This document shows, one piece after another, positions 33,536-43,483 of a DNA stretch of 64,000 nt. The stretch lies in the NCBI GenBank assembly GCA_021776915.1, contig JAIQZU010000008.1, positions 18,512 through 82,511 of the forward strand, in the 5' to 3' direction. Position numbers and translations under genes: made by a program. Below the pieces are notes generated by a model. The model saw nothing but the letters and a program-made list of their open reading frames with translations. It searched no databases and was not told the DNA's origin. Within the stretch, counting starts at the first letter, position 1, and each line of letters starts with the position of its first letter. Origin of the DNA: Candidatus Scalindua sp. (GTDB lineage Bacteria > Planctomycetota > Brocadiia > Brocadiales > Scalinduaceae).

Positions 33536-34921
33536 TCACCCCAGGTTCATTGTCACTAACCGCCAGGTAACAATACTTGCGGCATAACCCAGGGCAATGA
33601 CAGGCGACCATTTCAGATGGGACATAAACGTATAGTTCTCCCGGTTAATACCCATCACAGCTACGCCTGCTGCCGAACCTACCGACAGTAAACTGCCTCC
33701 CACTCCGGCGGTTAGAGTTACAAGAAGCCACTGATCCAATCCCATTGCCAGATCCATATTTAAGACTGCGTACATAATAGGGATATTGTCAACGATGGCA
33801 GAAAGAACTCCGATTGCTGTGTTTGCATAGGTATCTCCCATAAATGAATAAACCCCTCCTCCAACGAATGCAAGAAAACCAACGTACGACAATGCCCCCA
33901 CAGCAGTCAAAACACCAAAGAAAAAAAGCAGGGTGTCAAACTCCACCCGTTCTACCTGTTTGAAGAATTCATAACGGGACACCTTGCGTCTCTCTGCTGT
34001 AAGCCCCATTTTTTTTAAAAAAGCCTTTTCTCCCCACTTTTGCATGTAGTACTGCATAAACATAAGATATCCTAAACCGGTCATCATACCCAGAAAAGGA
34101 GGAAGGCTTAGAAACTGGTGAAAAGAGACCGCTGTAGCAATTGTCAGTGCGAAGAAAAACATACACCTTTTGGCGCCAGGTTTCATCGCAATCCTTTCCT
34201 TTTCGCCAGAGGGTTTCCCTTTTGGGAGAAACAAACTCATGATAAGCGCCGGGATGAACCAGTTAACAATGGAAGGGATCATCAGGTAGCAGAATTTAAG
34301 AGTATCCACCTTTCCGGCTGTCCATACCATCAGTGTAGTAATGTCCCCAAAAGGGCTCCAGGCGCCGCCGGCGTTGGCTGCGACTATGATATTGACAAAT
34401 GCCGGTACGATAAACTTTCTGTTACCGTCACTTACCGCCAATGCAACAGTTGACATAAGCAGGGCGCTGGTCAAATTATCTGCAAGAGGGGACAGGAAAA
34501 ATGTTATCAGTCCTGTCGCCCAGAATAGTGATCTAAAGCCCAACCCTTTAGATATTAACCAGGCGCGTAAAGCTTGAAATACATTTAGAGAGCTGAGAGT
34601 ATTGATATAGGTCATAGCAACCAGCAGGAAGAAAAAGAGTCCTCCAATCTCAGCAATAAGATGCTCGACGAAGTCGTGGGCTCCACCTTCATGTCTTACC
34701 TCATAATGGACTGTACTGCCATCTTTCAAGGAATATATACTGGCATGATGAACTTCATGCTTTATTTCATAAATACCGATAAGCAGCCACATAATGCAGC
34801 CTACTAAAACAATTGGTTTGGATTTCTTTAAATGAATCTTTTCCTCAAAAACGATAAGGGCATAAGCAATTACGAACAAAACCAGTACTGAATATCCGAT
34901 CCACGAATTGAGCATGTTCAT
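33536..34921 (-). CDS. nhaD: NhaD-type Na+/H+ antiporter
   Basis: A 461-residue inner-membrane protein with about 12 helices. NhaD hallmarks are SPLADNLTSALLMSTVALAV, ANAGGAWSPFGDITTLMVWT and SAIVDNIPIMYAVLNMDLAM, all with the conserved acidic or polar residues. It exchanges internal Na+ or Li+ for external H+. A periplasmic, His-rich loop near residues 53-85 (EIKHEVHHASIY ...) is unusual and could bind metal, but this is speculative. It lies 149 bp downstream of the ACR3 gene on the same strand. It may belong to the Pho transcript or have its own promoter. It complements the Mrp system in Na+ homeostasis. Confidence 0.92.
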   Translation of the reverse strand: MNMLNSWIGYSVLVLFVIAYALIVFEEKIHLKKSKPIVLVGCIMWLLIGIYEIKHEVHHASIYSLKDGSTVHYEVRHEGGAHDFVEHLIAEIGGLFFFLLVAMTYINTLSSLNVFQALRAWLISKGLGFRSLFWATGLITFFLSPLADNLTSALLMSTVALAVSDGNRKFIVPAFVNIIVAANAGGAWSPFGDITTLMVWTAGKVDTLKFCYLMIPSIVNWFIPALIMSLFLPKGKPSGEKERIAMKPGAKRCMFFFALTIATAVSFHQFLSLPPFLGMMTGLGYLMFMQYYMQKWGEKAFLKKMGLTAERRKVSRYEFFKQVERVEFDTLLFFFGVLTAVGALSYVGFLAFVGGGVYSFMGDTYANTAIGVLSAIVDNIPIMYAVLNMDLAMGLDQWLLVTLTAGVGGSLLSVGSAAGVAVMGINRENYTFMSHLKWSPVIALGYAASIVTWRLVTMNLG

Positions 34922-35070
34922 TATTCTGTCATCCTTTTTTTAGGCCTGAATTCTGGAAATAATGTGATTTAGAGTGAGACTATAGCTAATCTTAATGTGT
35001 TAAGTCAAGTGAAATCGGAGTGATGTCGGAGTGATGTCGGAGTGATAATGGTGTATCTTGTTACATTAGA

Positions 35071-36141
35071 TCACTCGTTAAACAAATTACATGTTTTTTT
35101 ACAGATTGAGACAAGCAGAAGCATTAAGGGTACCTCGATCAATACACCAACTACCGTAGTCAGCGCTGCGCCCGAAGAGAGGCCAAACAGCATTGCTGCT
35201 GTTGCGATTGCCACCTCAAAGTGATTAGAAGCGCCAATCATGGCAGAGGGGGCGGCGTCCTGGTATGATAGCCTTAACAGCCTTGCCAGAATGAAGTATC
35301 CAAGACTGAAAATGAATATTGTCTGGATAAAAAGAGGAATTGAAATCCATAATATAGTTAACGGATTCTTCATTATGATTTCACCCTTAAAAGAAAACAG
35401 GAGTACTAATGTGGCAAGCAGGGCAACTATGCTGACCGGTGTAAGCCAATGCAGGAATTTCTCATTGAACCACTCCAGGCCTTTAGACTTGATTATCCAC
35501 TTCCTTGATAAATATCCGGTAATTAGAGGCAGGGCTACGTAAATCGCCACAGAAAACAGTATAGTCTGCCATGGTATAGGCATGGCATTTACACCAAGCA
35601 GGAAGCCTCCTAGTGGTGCGTAGAGGACAAGCATAGTCAGGGAATTAATAGCAACCATTACCAGGGTAAGTCCGTCATTTCCTTTTGCAAGATAGCTCCA
35701 CATCAATACCATTGCGGTGCATGGAGCAATTCCCAGCAGGATTGCGCCAGAGATATAACTTCTCCATAATTCAACTTCCTGACCGTTCTTGAGGGTCTCA
35801 GTCCCAGGCAGGAAATCCTTAAACAGGTAACCCAGGAAAAACCAGGCAATCAGAAACATGGTAAATGGCTTGATAGTCCAATTGATAATCAGGGTCAATA
35901 ACACCGGTTTAGGTGTCTTAGCTGCGCTTAATACCCTTGTAAAATCAATCTTTACCATGATCGGATACATCATAAAGAACAGGCATACCGCAATAGGAAT
36001 TGAGACTTGATGTACAGAAAGAGAATTCAGCTTTACGGCAACGCCTGGCATTACCTTTCCCAGGCCAATACCGGCTCCTATGCAGAGCAAGACCCATAGT
36101 GTTAAGTATTTTTCAAAAACTGATAGTTTTGTTTTTTTCAT
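35071..36141 (-). CDS. acr3: ACR3-family arsenite efflux carrier
   Basis: A 356-residue protein with ten predicted helices. The conserved cysteine lies in [20 protein letters not shown] (Cys141), and the catalytic-region glutamate in [40 protein letters not shown] is also typical. ACR3 exports arsenite, driven by the proton-motive force. The gene starts 2 bp after the phoU stop, so it is co-transcribed with the Pst-PhoU genes. No ArsR or ArsC is nearby. Since arsenate enters through phosphate transporters, induction together with Pst would make sense. Confidence 0.93.
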   Translation of the reverse strand: MKKTKLSVFEKYLTLWVLLCIGAGIGLGKVMPGVAVKLNSLSVHQVSIPIAVCLFFMMYPIMVKIDFTRVLSAAKTPKPVLLTLIINWTIKPFTMFLIAWFFLGYLFKDFLPGTETLKNGQEVELWRSYISGAILLGIAPCTAMVLMWSYLAKGNDGLTLVMVAINSLTMLVLYAPLGGFLLGVNAMPIPWQTILFSVAIYVALPLITGYLSRKWIIKSKGLEWFNEKFLHWLTPVSIVALLATLVLLFSFKGEIIMKNPLTILWISIPLFIQTIFIFSLGYFILARLLRLSYQDAAPSAMIGASNHFEVAIATAAMLFGLSSGAALTTVVGVLIEVPLMLLLVSICKKTCNLFNE

Positions 36142-36143
36142 GA

Positions 36144-36815
36144 TTAGTAATTTGATGTCTTGATTTCTTCCATTGTGCCGGTAACGAGAAAGACTATGCG
36201 TTCGCAGATATTGGTTACACGGTCAGCTATTCTTTCAAGATTATGGGCAGCCCACAGCAGGTAAGTAGCTCTCGTAATTGTTTTTGGGTCTTCAATCATA
36301 AATGAAAGGAGTTCTCTGTAGACCTGATCGTAAAGTTTATCGACTTCATCGTCTTCACCGCAGATAGCCTTGGCTGCCTCAGCATCTCTATTTACAAATG
36401 CTTCAAGGCTTTTCGTTAGCATGTCAGTGGATTTCTCTGCCATCCGGAAAACATCTGTTAATGGTTTTATAAGAGGTTTGTTTCCATGCATGATTGCAAT
36501 TTTGGCTATTCCTTCGGCATGGTCACCCATGCGTTCAAGATCCGTGCTGATACTCAGAACAGCTATCAACTCTCGCAGATCTGTTGCAACAGGTTGTTGA
36601 GTTGCAAGCAGGTTTATGCATTGTTCCTCGATTTCCCAACGCTTTTTATTTATGTTAATGTCATCATTAACTACTTTTTTAGCCTTTTCAACATCAAGGT
36701 CCTTTAAGGCATTAACGGAACGGTCTATGGCAACACTAACCATTTCACTTTCGCATATTAACTCTTTTTCAAGCGCTTTCATATTTTCTCTGAAAGTCTT
36801 TCTTGTTGTTTGCAT
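36144..36815 (-). CDS. phoU: PhoU, phosphate-signalling regulator
   Basis: A 223-residue all-helical protein with two PhoU repeats. Each carries a metal-binding E/DxxxD-type motif, seen in [17 protein letters not shown] (first repeat) and [19 protein letters not shown] (second repeat). PhoU links the Pst transporter to PhoR and represses the Pho response when phosphate is plentiful. GGAGG lies about 9 nt before the ATG. It follows pstB by 21 bp and precedes acr3 by 2 bp. Confidence 0.95.
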   Translation of the reverse strand: MQTTRKTFRENMKALEKELICESEMVSVAIDRSVNALKDLDVEKAKKVVNDDININKKRWEIEEQCINLLATQQPVATDLRELIAVLSISTDLERMGDHAEGIAKIAIMHGNKPLIKPLTDVFRMAEKSTDMLTKSLEAFVNRDAEAAKAICGEDDEVDKLYDQVYRELLSFMIEDPKTITRATYLLWAAHNLERIADRVTNICERIVFLVTGTMEEIKTSNY

Positions 36816-36836
36816 GTAATTATTTCCTCCACTGTT

Positions 36837-37589
36837 TCAGCCGAAATTACCGCTTATATAATCTTCAGTAAGCTTTTCTTTTGGTTTTGTGAATAACTTT
36901 TTAGTATTTCCGAATTCAATAAGTTCTCCCAGATAGAGGAAGCCTGTAGTATCAGAGACCCGCGCTGCCTGTTGCATATTGTGTGTAACTATGATGACTG
37001 TATATCTGGTTTTCAATTTTACCATTAACTCTTCTATCTTAAAAGTGCTGGCAGGGTCAAGGGCAGAACAAGGCTCGTCCATCAGGATTACCTTTGGTTC
37101 AATAGCCAGCGCCCTGGCAATGCATAGTCTTTGCTGCTGGCCGCCTGAAAGTTCCGTAGCGGATGTGTGAAGGCGATCCTTAACCTCTTTTAGCAGGCCG
37201 CAATCATCCAGACTCCGTTCAACTGTCTCAGAGATCTTATTTTTGTCTTTGAGGCCGTTTATTCGTAAACCGTAAGCAACGTTTTCGTATATCGACTTTG
37301 GGAATGGATTTGGCCTCTGGAATACCATTCCTATCTTTTGCCTGACCTCTGTGACATCGGTATTAGAGTCATAAATATCAATTTTATCAAATATTATTTG
37401 TCCCATAATCTTTGCATCAGGTATGAGTTCATTCATTCTGTTTATACACCTCAGCAGGCTGGATTTGCCACAGCCGGAGGGGCCTATAATTGCCGTTATC
37501 TTTTTTTCTTCTATTTCCTGATTTATTCTTTTTAAAACCTGTTTTTCGCCATAAGCCAGACTCAGGTCTTTTATTATAATATTGTTCAT
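36837..37589 (-). CDS. pstB: PstB, phosphate ABC transporter ATPase
   Basis: A 250-residue ABC ATPase with a complete active site: Walker [18 protein letters not shown], signature [16 protein letters not shown], Walker [14 protein letters not shown], and switch His in [25 protein letters not shown] is characteristic of PstB. It powers high-affinity phosphate import by PstA/PstC. It lies 121 bp downstream of pstA. The start [19 protein letters not shown] is the natural N-terminus of the domain. Confidence 0.97.
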   Translation of the reverse strand: MNNIIIKDLSLAYGEKQVLKRINQEIEEKKITAIIGPSGCGKSSLLRCINRMNELIPDAKIMGQIIFDKIDIYDSNTDVTEVRQKIGMVFQRPNPFPKSIYENVAYGLRINGLKDKNKISETVERSLDDCGLLKEVKDRLHTSATELSGGQQQRLCIARALAIEPKVILMDEPCSALDPASTFKIEELMVKLKTRYTVIIVTHNMQQAARVSDTTGFLYLGELIEFGNTKKLFTKPKEKLTEDYISGNFG

Positions 37590-37710
37590 GTGTAATAAAT
37601 GTTCTGATTTAATGGGACGTCAATTTTCGTTGAAATAAAGACAGATAATCACTTTAAAGTCTGGATCTTTTAATCTTACAATCTGTACTTAATCTGTGTC
37701 CAAAATAAAA

Positions 37711-38565
37711 TTACATCTGGAATTTCTTTCTTAACTTAAATCGTATAAAGATCGCTGTAAAATTCATGATCAAGATTAACGTAATAAGTACTAACGCTGT
37801 ACCGTATGCCAAAGACCTGACCTGTTCAATAGCATGATGTTGGGTAGATAAAATGTACAAATGATAAGGCATGGCCATAAATTGATCAAAAACTGAGTCC
37901 GGCAAGCCGGGGACAAAAAAGACAACTCCAGTGAAAAGAATTGGAGCGGTCTCTCCTGCTGCTCTTGAAAGACCCAGTATGCTGCCGGTTAAAATTCCAG
38001 GAAGGGCATATGGGAGGACATTGGAACGTATACTCTGCCATTTTGTTGCCCCTAATGCTAAAGAGCCTTCTCTATATGAGTGAGGAACTGTTTTAAGGGC
38101 TTCTTCAGATGTCGCTATGATCCAGGGCAGTGTCAATAATCCCAGCGTAAGTCCTGAAGAAAGGACAGAACTTCCAAAACCTAATCCCTGGACAAAGATT
38201 GCCACGCCAAACAGACCATAGACAATTGATGGCACTCCTGCCAGATTCCTGATGGCAGCCCGAATTATGCGTGTAAGCATTCCCTCTTTTGCGTATTCAC
38301 TTAAATAAATAGCTGCCGATACGCCTATAGGAATTGAAAATAGTGTAGTTATAATCGTGACAAATATTGTTCCCATAATGGTGGGAAGAATACCTCCTTT
38401 GGTCATTCCGTCTTTGGGAAAATCTGATATGAATTCCCAACTGATTGCGTTCGAACCATACGAAATTATGTTGACAATAATAGTACCCAAAATCAGTATA
38501 ACAATAATGGCAGAAAACCCGAGTATGGTGAAGCCAATTATTTCTTCAAATCTTTTTAGTTTCAT
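37711..38565 (-). CDS. pstA: PstA, phosphate ABC transporter permease
   Basis: A 284-residue permease with six predicted helices. LPTIMGTIFVTIITTLFSIP, GVSAAIYLSEYAKEGM and the ABC-contact EAA-like loop REGSLALGATKWQSIRSNVL identify PstA. SRAAGETAPILFTG is typical. The ATG overlaps the pstC stop (ATGA). It forms the phosphate channel with PstC. Confidence 0.95.
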   Translation of the reverse strand: MKLKRFEEIIGFTILGFSAIIVILILGTIIVNIISYGSNAISWEFISDFPKDGMTKGGILPTIMGTIFVTIITTLFSIPIGVSAAIYLSEYAKEGMLTRIIRAAIRNLAGVPSIVYGLFGVAIFVQGLGFGSSVLSSGLTLGLLTLPWIIATSEEALKTVPHSYREGSLALGATKWQSIRSNVLPYALPGILTGSILGLSRAAGETAPILFTGVVFFVPGLPDSVFDQFMAMPYHLYILSTQHHAIEQVRSLAYGTALVLITLILIMNFTAIFIRFKLRKKFQM

Positions 38566-39446
38566 GTTCTTTGAGTTCTATATTTTGCTGTTACAAGTTC
38601 TGCAATTATATTAACAGAGAGACTCATCAGGAAAAGGATTGTGCCAACTGCGAATATAGCATAATAGTGGGTGGTGCCATAAGGCACTTCTCCAAGTTCG
38701 ATTGCTATAGTAGCCGTCATAGTCCTTATAGAATCAAAAAAACTGTGCGGCATTGCCGGGGCATTGCCTGTTACCATTAAGACGGTCATAGTTTCTCCAA
38801 GTGCCCTTCCGGTTCCAAGCATAATGGCGGCTACGATTCCTGAAATCGCGGCTGGAATTATTACACGAATCAGTGTCGTCCAGCGATTCGCACCAAGTGC
38901 ATAGGATGCTTCCTTATACTCTTTAGGTACAGCTCTGATGGCATCTTCCGAGATGCTTATAATAGTAGGTAGAGACATGACGGCCAGAAGAATAGAACCA
39001 TTAACTGCATTCAGGCCGTTTGAAAGATTGAATATCCCGGCTATAAGTGGCCCGACAAATATAATACCCAGGAAACCGATTACGACCGATGGTATGGCGG
39101 CAAGAATTTCTATAAACGGTTTTAGTATTTCCTGAGTTCTGGTGCCAGCCACCTCAGTAATATAAACTGCGGTTCCAATACCCAGGGGTACTGCAATTAC
39201 CATTGATCCCAGAATAACCATGAAAGTACTTACCAGCATTGACAGGATTCCATATGAAGGCTCGTGATAAGCAGATGGGTTCCATACAGTACTGAAGAAA
39301 AAATTTAAAATACTTACGTCTTTGAACGTCTTTATTCCATTGAAAAGCAGCATCGAGAAAATCCCCAGAAGGATAATTATCGCAGATATGCCGGCTAGAA
39401 AAAAAAGGAAATGTATTGTCTTCTCTTTAAATCTTTTTAATTTCAT
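38562..39446 (-). CDS. pstC: PstC, phosphate ABC transporter permease
   Basis: A 294-residue permease of about six helices. GILSMLVSTFMVILGSMVIA, VPLGIGTAVYITEVA and IEILAAIPSVVIGFLGII are PstC features, and KEASYALGANRWTTLIRVII is the ATPase-contact loop. GRALGETMTVLMVTGNAP matches the family. It has ATGA overlaps at both ends, with pstS and pstA, so translation is coupled. Confidence 0.95.
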   Translation of the reverse strand: MKLKRFKEKTIHFLFFLAGISAIIILLGIFSMLLFNGIKTFKDVSILNFFFSTVWNPSAYHEPSYGILSMLVSTFMVILGSMVIAVPLGIGTAVYITEVAGTRTQEILKPFIEILAAIPSVVIGFLGIIFVGPLIAGIFNLSNGLNAVNGSILLAVMSLPTIISISEDAIRAVPKEYKEASYALGANRWTTLIRVIIPAAISGIVAAIMLGTGRALGETMTVLMVTGNAPAMPHSFFDSIRTMTATIAIELGEVPYGTTHYYAIFAVGTILFLMSLSVNIIAELVTAKYRTQRT

Positions 39447-40360
39447 TTGATTATGCCTAAACTGCGATTGTGATTCATGTGCTTGTCCGTTATAGGATAA
39501 TAGCCTTCATTTTCAATCAACTCTTGCCCCTCACGGCTCAATTCAAATTGTACAAATTCAAGTATCTCTCCTGCAGGTATACCATTAGTGTACTGAAACA
39601 GGGGACGGCTGAGAGGATATGCGCCAGATTTTACATTTTCTGACTCACGAGGGCTTACAGGCTGAGAGTCTGCATCCTTTGCCAGCTTTTGTATCTTTAT
39701 TTCAGAAATAACTTTACCTTCATCAATTAAAACATATCCAATGCCTACGTATCCAATTGCGGCCTTGTCCTTTCGTACTGCTTCTACTATCTGAGCTGTT
39801 CCATTCATCCTGCGAACTGTTGGAGCGTAATCTCCCTTGAGCACTGTATCTCTGAAATATACAAAAGTTCCTGAATTGCTTTGTCGTCCATACATGGAAA
39901 TCTCTAAATCCGGGCCTCCCACACTTTTCCAATTCTTGATATTTCCTTTGAAGATGCCTGCCACTTCATTAATATTCAAGGAGTTGACAGAAAGACTTTC
40001 ATGCGTAATTACGGCCAGTCCGTCTAACGCAAAAATAATAGGTACAGGTTCTACCCCTTTGGCTTTGGCTTGATCAATTTCTGCACTCTTCATAGGTCTG
40101 GATGAATTAGCTAAATCTGTCTGTTTATTGATGAGAGCGGCGATTCCTGTTCCAGAACCACCACCCGTGACAGAAATAGAAACTGTTGGATATTTATTCA
40201 TATATACTTCTGACAGCCTTTGAACCAGGTTGACCTCAGTATCAGAGCCTTTAATCTGGATTGAATGATTGTCACCCTTATTTTTTGAACAACTTATTAT
40301 TGTTGACAAAATCGCAGGAAGTATCAGTGCTCCTATTATTATGCGAAAATTATAAAACAT
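39443..40360 (-). CDS. pstS: PstS, phosphate-binding lipoprotein
   Basis: The start at 40360 (MFYNFRIIIGALILPAIL) is chosen because AAGGAGAAAT lies just upstream and it gives a normal lipoprotein signal with lipobox STIISC (Cys24). A longer in-frame start is not supported. The 305-residue protein binds phosphate: IQIKGSDTEVNLVQRLSEVY, VSVTGGGSGTGIAALINKQT, then YGRQSNSGTFVYFRDTVL. These are the PstS ligand-binding loops. It is anchored in a periplasm-facing membrane. It is the first pst gene after the porin, 69 bp downstream of it. Confidence 0.93.
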   Translation of the reverse strand: MFYNFRIIIGALILPAILSTIISCSKNKGDNHSIQIKGSDTEVNLVQRLSEVYMNKYPTVSISVTGGGSGTGIAALINKQTDLANSSRPMKSAEIDQAKAKGVEPVPIIFALDGLAVITHESLSVNSLNINEVAGIFKGNIKNWKSVGGPDLEISMYGRQSNSGTFVYFRDTVLKGDYAPTVRRMNGTAQIVEAVRKDKAAIGYVGIGYVLIDEGKVISEIKIQKLAKDADSQPVSPRESENVKSGAYPLSRPLFQYTNGIPAGEILEFVQFELSREGQELIENEGYYPITDKHMNHNRSLGIIK

Positions 40361-40429
40361 TATTTCTCCTTTTGGTTTTATTAGAAATTCTGGCAATCAT
40401 TGTGGTGCGGAACAACTTTGCACCCAGTG

Positions 40430-41878
40430 TTAAAACGCAATTTGATACTGTAAACGGTAAGTGTTGTCTATATCATCTGATCGGCTAACTGAACTTGGCA
40501 GTTCATTGTCCTGACGGATCCAGTTAAACTGAAGCTTATTGTCGTGAGTCCCGTTAATGAACCAGTTCACACCTAAAGAGGTTTCCCTTACAGCGTCTTC
40601 ATCTCTTTCATCATCAAAGTCAACAAGCGAATACCGGCCTGCTACCTCAACCTTCTTTGGTAGAATGAAATATCCTCCCTGTACAAAGAAGCCCCTGTCA
40701 ATGATGACACCAGAACCAACGGAGTCAATGTTGTTGGCGCGGATATCATCAAACCTTCGCCAGTATGCCTCTGCGCTGGTTGAGAAACCCCTGTATTTGA
40801 GCCCGTACTCGGCAACAACGCTGGTTCTGTTTACCTCCTTTAACGTTATACCAGTACCAACGGGGGGGTCCAGATCAATGGTAGTACTACTAAATCTTTC
40901 TCTATCCGCAGCGCCGTCATATGCTATGGCAGCTGACAGGTGGGCGATTGGTTTTTCTGAGAAATTGATATCGCTCTCAACTTCTCCTATACCCTTTCCA
41001 TATGCACCGAACGGGTTCCAGGAGGCCCTTGCTATATAGAGCATTTCGTTGTTGCCGTTCGAGCTCTGGTTCCTGGCGTTACCGTTAAATATTCCTGTGT
41101 AATACTCAAACTTCTTATTAAACAGTTTGCCGTGCAGCATTACGCCGATCTGTCGGTCCATGGTAAACTCATCCTGTGAGCTGGCACGGTCTATCATCTG
41201 CTGGTTCTGAGAAGAAACCACACGCTGACGGTTCCATGGCACCTTCCACTGACCGAATTGGATAGATGCGGCAGGGTTCTTGTTATATGATGCCCAGAAG
41301 TCGTACAACTCTACTGCCTTGCTCCCGTCTACGGTGCCTGTAGAGGCGAGTGCCAGCTCTATCTTATATTTAAAGTATTTGTACGCATAACCGGAGAATT
41401 TTACTCGTGCACGGCGTATTCTGAATGAGCTGTCATCCTGTTGTTCGTCCGTGTCATGTATGTTGTCTCTATCCTCATAGCTATATCGAAACTGTAGCCT
41501 GCCGTTTATCTTCATCATGAAGTTCTTATCAGCCGTTTCAAAATAAAACCCTTTCTTGTAGCCTAGCTTGGGACGCTCCATAAATTCAGCCCACATGCCA
41601 TGACCTTTGCCTTTTTCAAAATATTCATCAACCTTTTCTCCGATTACTTTCTCATCTATAGCAGTTACAGAACCCTTTGCAATATCTTCCTGTAACTCGA
41701 TCTTGTACTTCAGGTTATCAAGCATCTCCTGCTGTTTTTTGACGACCTCCTCCATCTGCTTCATCTGCCACTTCAGGTCATCGACTCCTTCGGCAGATAC
41801 GTCTTTCATGGGATCACAATACAGGCTTAAGACTAAAAGCCCAATTAGCAACCAACTCGCTCTCATAAATATCCTCAT
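40430..41878 (-). CDS. OprP/OprO-like phosphate-selective porin
   Basis: A 482-residue outer-membrane protein. It has a signal peptide (hydrophobic about 8-22, cut near VSA), a coiled-coil segment (about 32-65: DDLKWQMKQMEEVVKKQQEM) and a long beta-barrel: FMMKINGRLQFRYSYE, FRIRRARVKFSGYAYKYFKY, ASIQFGQWKVPWNRQRVVSS. It ends in an aromatic residue (YRLQYQIAF). This is the OprP/OprO (porin O/P) family. AGGAG lies 9 nt before the ATG. It heads the phosphate operon downstream of a Pho-box promoter, which supports a phosphate or polyphosphate channel. Confidence 0.9.
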   Translation of the reverse strand: MRIFMRASWLLIGLLVLSLYCDPMKDVSAEGVDDLKWQMKQMEEVVKKQQEMLDNLKYKIELQEDIAKGSVTAIDEKVIGEKVDEYFEKGKGHGMWAEFMERPKLGYKKGFYFETADKNFMMKINGRLQFRYSYEDRDNIHDTDEQQDDSSFRIRRARVKFSGYAYKYFKYKIELALASTGTVDGSKAVELYDFWASYNKNPAASIQFGQWKVPWNRQRVVSSQNQQMIDRASSQDEFTMDRQIGVMLHGKLFNKKFEYYTGIFNGNARNQSSNGNNEMLYIARASWNPFGAYGKGIGEVESDINFSEKPIAHLSAAIAYDGAADRERFSSTTIDLDPPVGTGITLKEVNRTSVVAEYGLKYRGFSTSAEAYWRRFDDIRANNIDSVGSGVIIDRGFFVQGGYFILPKKVEVAGRYSLVDFDDERDEDAVRETSLGVNWFINGTHDNKLQFNWIRQDNELPSSVSRSDDIDNTYRLQYQIAF

Positions 41879-42209
41879 AGTCTTTTCTCCTTTTTGGTGT
41901 TCTGACTCCAGTTGTCTGGCAAGCCTAAAACATTCACTTAAAATTATTTAATACCTACGGATGTCCGTTCGGAAAATTTTATTACTCAGTCTTTGGCTCC
42001 ATTATATTTGAGTTTTGTCCATTTAAACGAAATTTCTCAGTCTTATCGATTTGAACAACCCTGCCATTTTGTATCGTTATTTGAATGTATCCGTACTTAA
42101 TATTATTTATTAAATCTGTAATTTTAATGAGGGTTACTGTTTACTTTCTTCGTAAGGAATTTTATTAATATTGTTGATCTGTTCCATTGTCATTCTAAAT
42201 ATTTATGGA

Positions 42210-42265
42210 AATATTACGTTTGCATTGTTAACTGAGTATAAAGGATTTGTTAATTTCTGGTTAAT
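42210..42265 (-). promoter_or_regulatory. Pho-box promoter upstream of the porin-pst operon
   Basis: Heptamers at an 11-bp period on the plus strand: TGTTAAC (42226), TATAAAG (42237, degenerate), TGTTAAT (42248) and GGTTAAT (42259). Reading toward the porin on the minus strand, a TAATAT hexamer (42210-42215) follows after 10 nt. The geometry matches PhoB/SphR tandem sites. The rest of 41879-42287 shows nothing else. Confidence 0.7.
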
Positions 42266-42287
42266 TTTGTTGGAAAAATAATTCTTT

Positions 42288-43088
42288 CTATAACAGAAGT
42301 TTATGACGATTGTTTGTCTTAACCTTCTCAACCTCAATGTTTGTCTTGTCTTGTGTCGGATCCACCGGAAGCGCTATTAAAAAAGATGCGCCTTGATTTA
42401 CTAAATCATCCAACCAGATTTTGCCTCCATGCTGAGTAACAAATAGATGAGCATTGTATAATCCAAGCCCATCGCCTTTTTTTGTCCTTTCAGAACATAG
42501 TTCCGTGTGGCCGAAACGTCTGAAAATTTTATTCCGCACCTCCTCTGGTATGCCTGGACCCGTATCTGTAACCTTGAGCATTACAGTTTCGTCAAACGCC
42601 TCCGCACCAATGGTTACACGTCCGCCTGATGGTGTAAATTTGAGAGCGTTGGACACCAGGTTGTTAAGCGCGTGGTAACGCAATCTCTTCATGTCCCATC
42701 TTACAACCGGTAATTCAGATTTAACCACGACAGACAGATCAATTCCTTTTGCCTTTGCTTCGCAGCCAAAGGTTTTTTCTATTCCAATAAGCTCTTTTGC
42801 AAGATCTTCTATAAATTCGAATTCAATTATCTCTTTTCCCGCCTCCATTTTTGCCATAGCGAGAATGTCTTCTATCATCCCCAGCATGTCTTCCCCGCTA
42901 TCCATTATAATTTTGAGCATCTTCAACCATTTCTCATCAGGGGCGCTCATTTCTATCTCTTTAGACAGAAGTCGAGAAAAGCCCAGCATTGCTATCATCG
43001 GAGACTTAAGGTCATGGCTTATTATGGAGAGTATCCTGTTGTGTTTTTCTATAATAGCCTTTTCATTATCGTTTATAGTAGTATTCAT
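42288..43088 (-). CDS. Soluble sensor histidine kinase without input domain
   Basis: A 266-residue protein with HisKA (SIISHDLKSPMIAMLGFSRL) and HATPase domains (NNLVSNALKFTPSGGRVTIG, TDTGPGIPEEVRNKIFRRFG, KKGDGLGLYNAHLFVTQHGG). There is no transmembrane helix or PAS/GAF module, so it must receive its signal through another protein. It lies between the porin operon and two Pho-box promoters that point toward it, so it is probably induced by phosphate starvation. It may feed PhoB or another regulator (inference). No partner receiver gene is adjacent. Confidence 0.88.
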   Translation of the reverse strand: MNTTINDNEKAIIEKHNRILSIISHDLKSPMIAMLGFSRLLSKEIEMSAPDEKWLKMLKIIMDSGEDMLGMIEDILAMAKMEAGKEIIEFEFIEDLAKELIGIEKTFGCEAKAKGIDLSVVVKSELPVVRWDMKRLRYHALNNLVSNALKFTPSGGRVTIGAEAFDETVMLKVTDTGPGIPEEVRNKIFRRFGHTELCSERTKKGDGLGLYNAHLFVTQHGGKIWLDDLVNQGASFLIALPVDPTQDKTNIEVEKVKTNNRHKLLL

Positions 43089-43159
43089 TAAATTACCTTA
43101 CATATTAGATTGTTTTAAATATAAGAACATAGCAGCACGAATTAATTTATGTTTTCTTT

Positions 43160-43187
43160 GTCGGGGCAATTCATGAATTGCCCCGAC
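43160..43187. repeat. Perfect 28-bp palindrome
   Basis: GTCGGGGCAATTCA mirrored as TGAATTGCCCCGAC. It lies between the small frame at 43192-43329 and the kinase gene. It may act as a terminator or transcript stabiliser. No clear T-run follows on either strand. Confidence 0.6.
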
Positions 43188-43191
43188 AAAT

Positions 43192-43329
43192 CTATTTATT
43201 TCTCAAACCGATTTTTGCCTTGATTTCATCAACCAGCCTTTCTTTTGTGATCTTCCTGTCCAGAAAGGTAATATTTGTACATGGTTTGTTTTTTTCTCTG
43301 GCTAGAACAATTACATATTTGTTAAACAA
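43192..43329 (-). CDS. Possible 45-residue Pho-regulated protein
   Basis: The minus-strand frame from TTG 43329 reads LFNKYVIVLAREKNKPCTNI, then TFLDRKITKERLVDEIKAKI and GLRNK. It is hydrophilic with helix-like charge spacing. It begins only about 8 nt after the expected transcription start of the Pho-box promoter at 43344-43400 and ends just before a 28-bp palindrome. There is no proper ribosome-binding site, so near-leaderless translation would be needed. It may instead be the 3' relic of a longer gene. No family is recognised. Confidence 0.35.
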   Translation of the reverse strand: MFNKYVIVLAREKNKPCTNITFLDRKITKERLVDEIKAKIGLRNK

Positions 43330-43343
43330 CTTATTCTTTAAGT

Positions 43344-43400
43344 ATATTAAACACATTAACTGTTAATGCAATATAAAGATTTTGTTAATTATTGGTTAAT
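43344..43400 (-). promoter_or_regulatory. Pho-box promoter 2
   Basis: Same architecture as the one at 42210: TGTTAAT (43361), TATAAAG (43372), TGTTAAT (43383), GGTTAAT (43394), then TAATAT on the minus strand (43344-43349), 11 nt beyond. It points toward the small frame and the soluble kinase. Confidence 0.7.
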
Positions 43401-43483
43401 TTTGTGCCTCTCAGTATATTTTTTATCTACAAAAATATTTGGTAATTCAGCCAAAAGAAATCATCTCCTATGCTAACGTGCCC

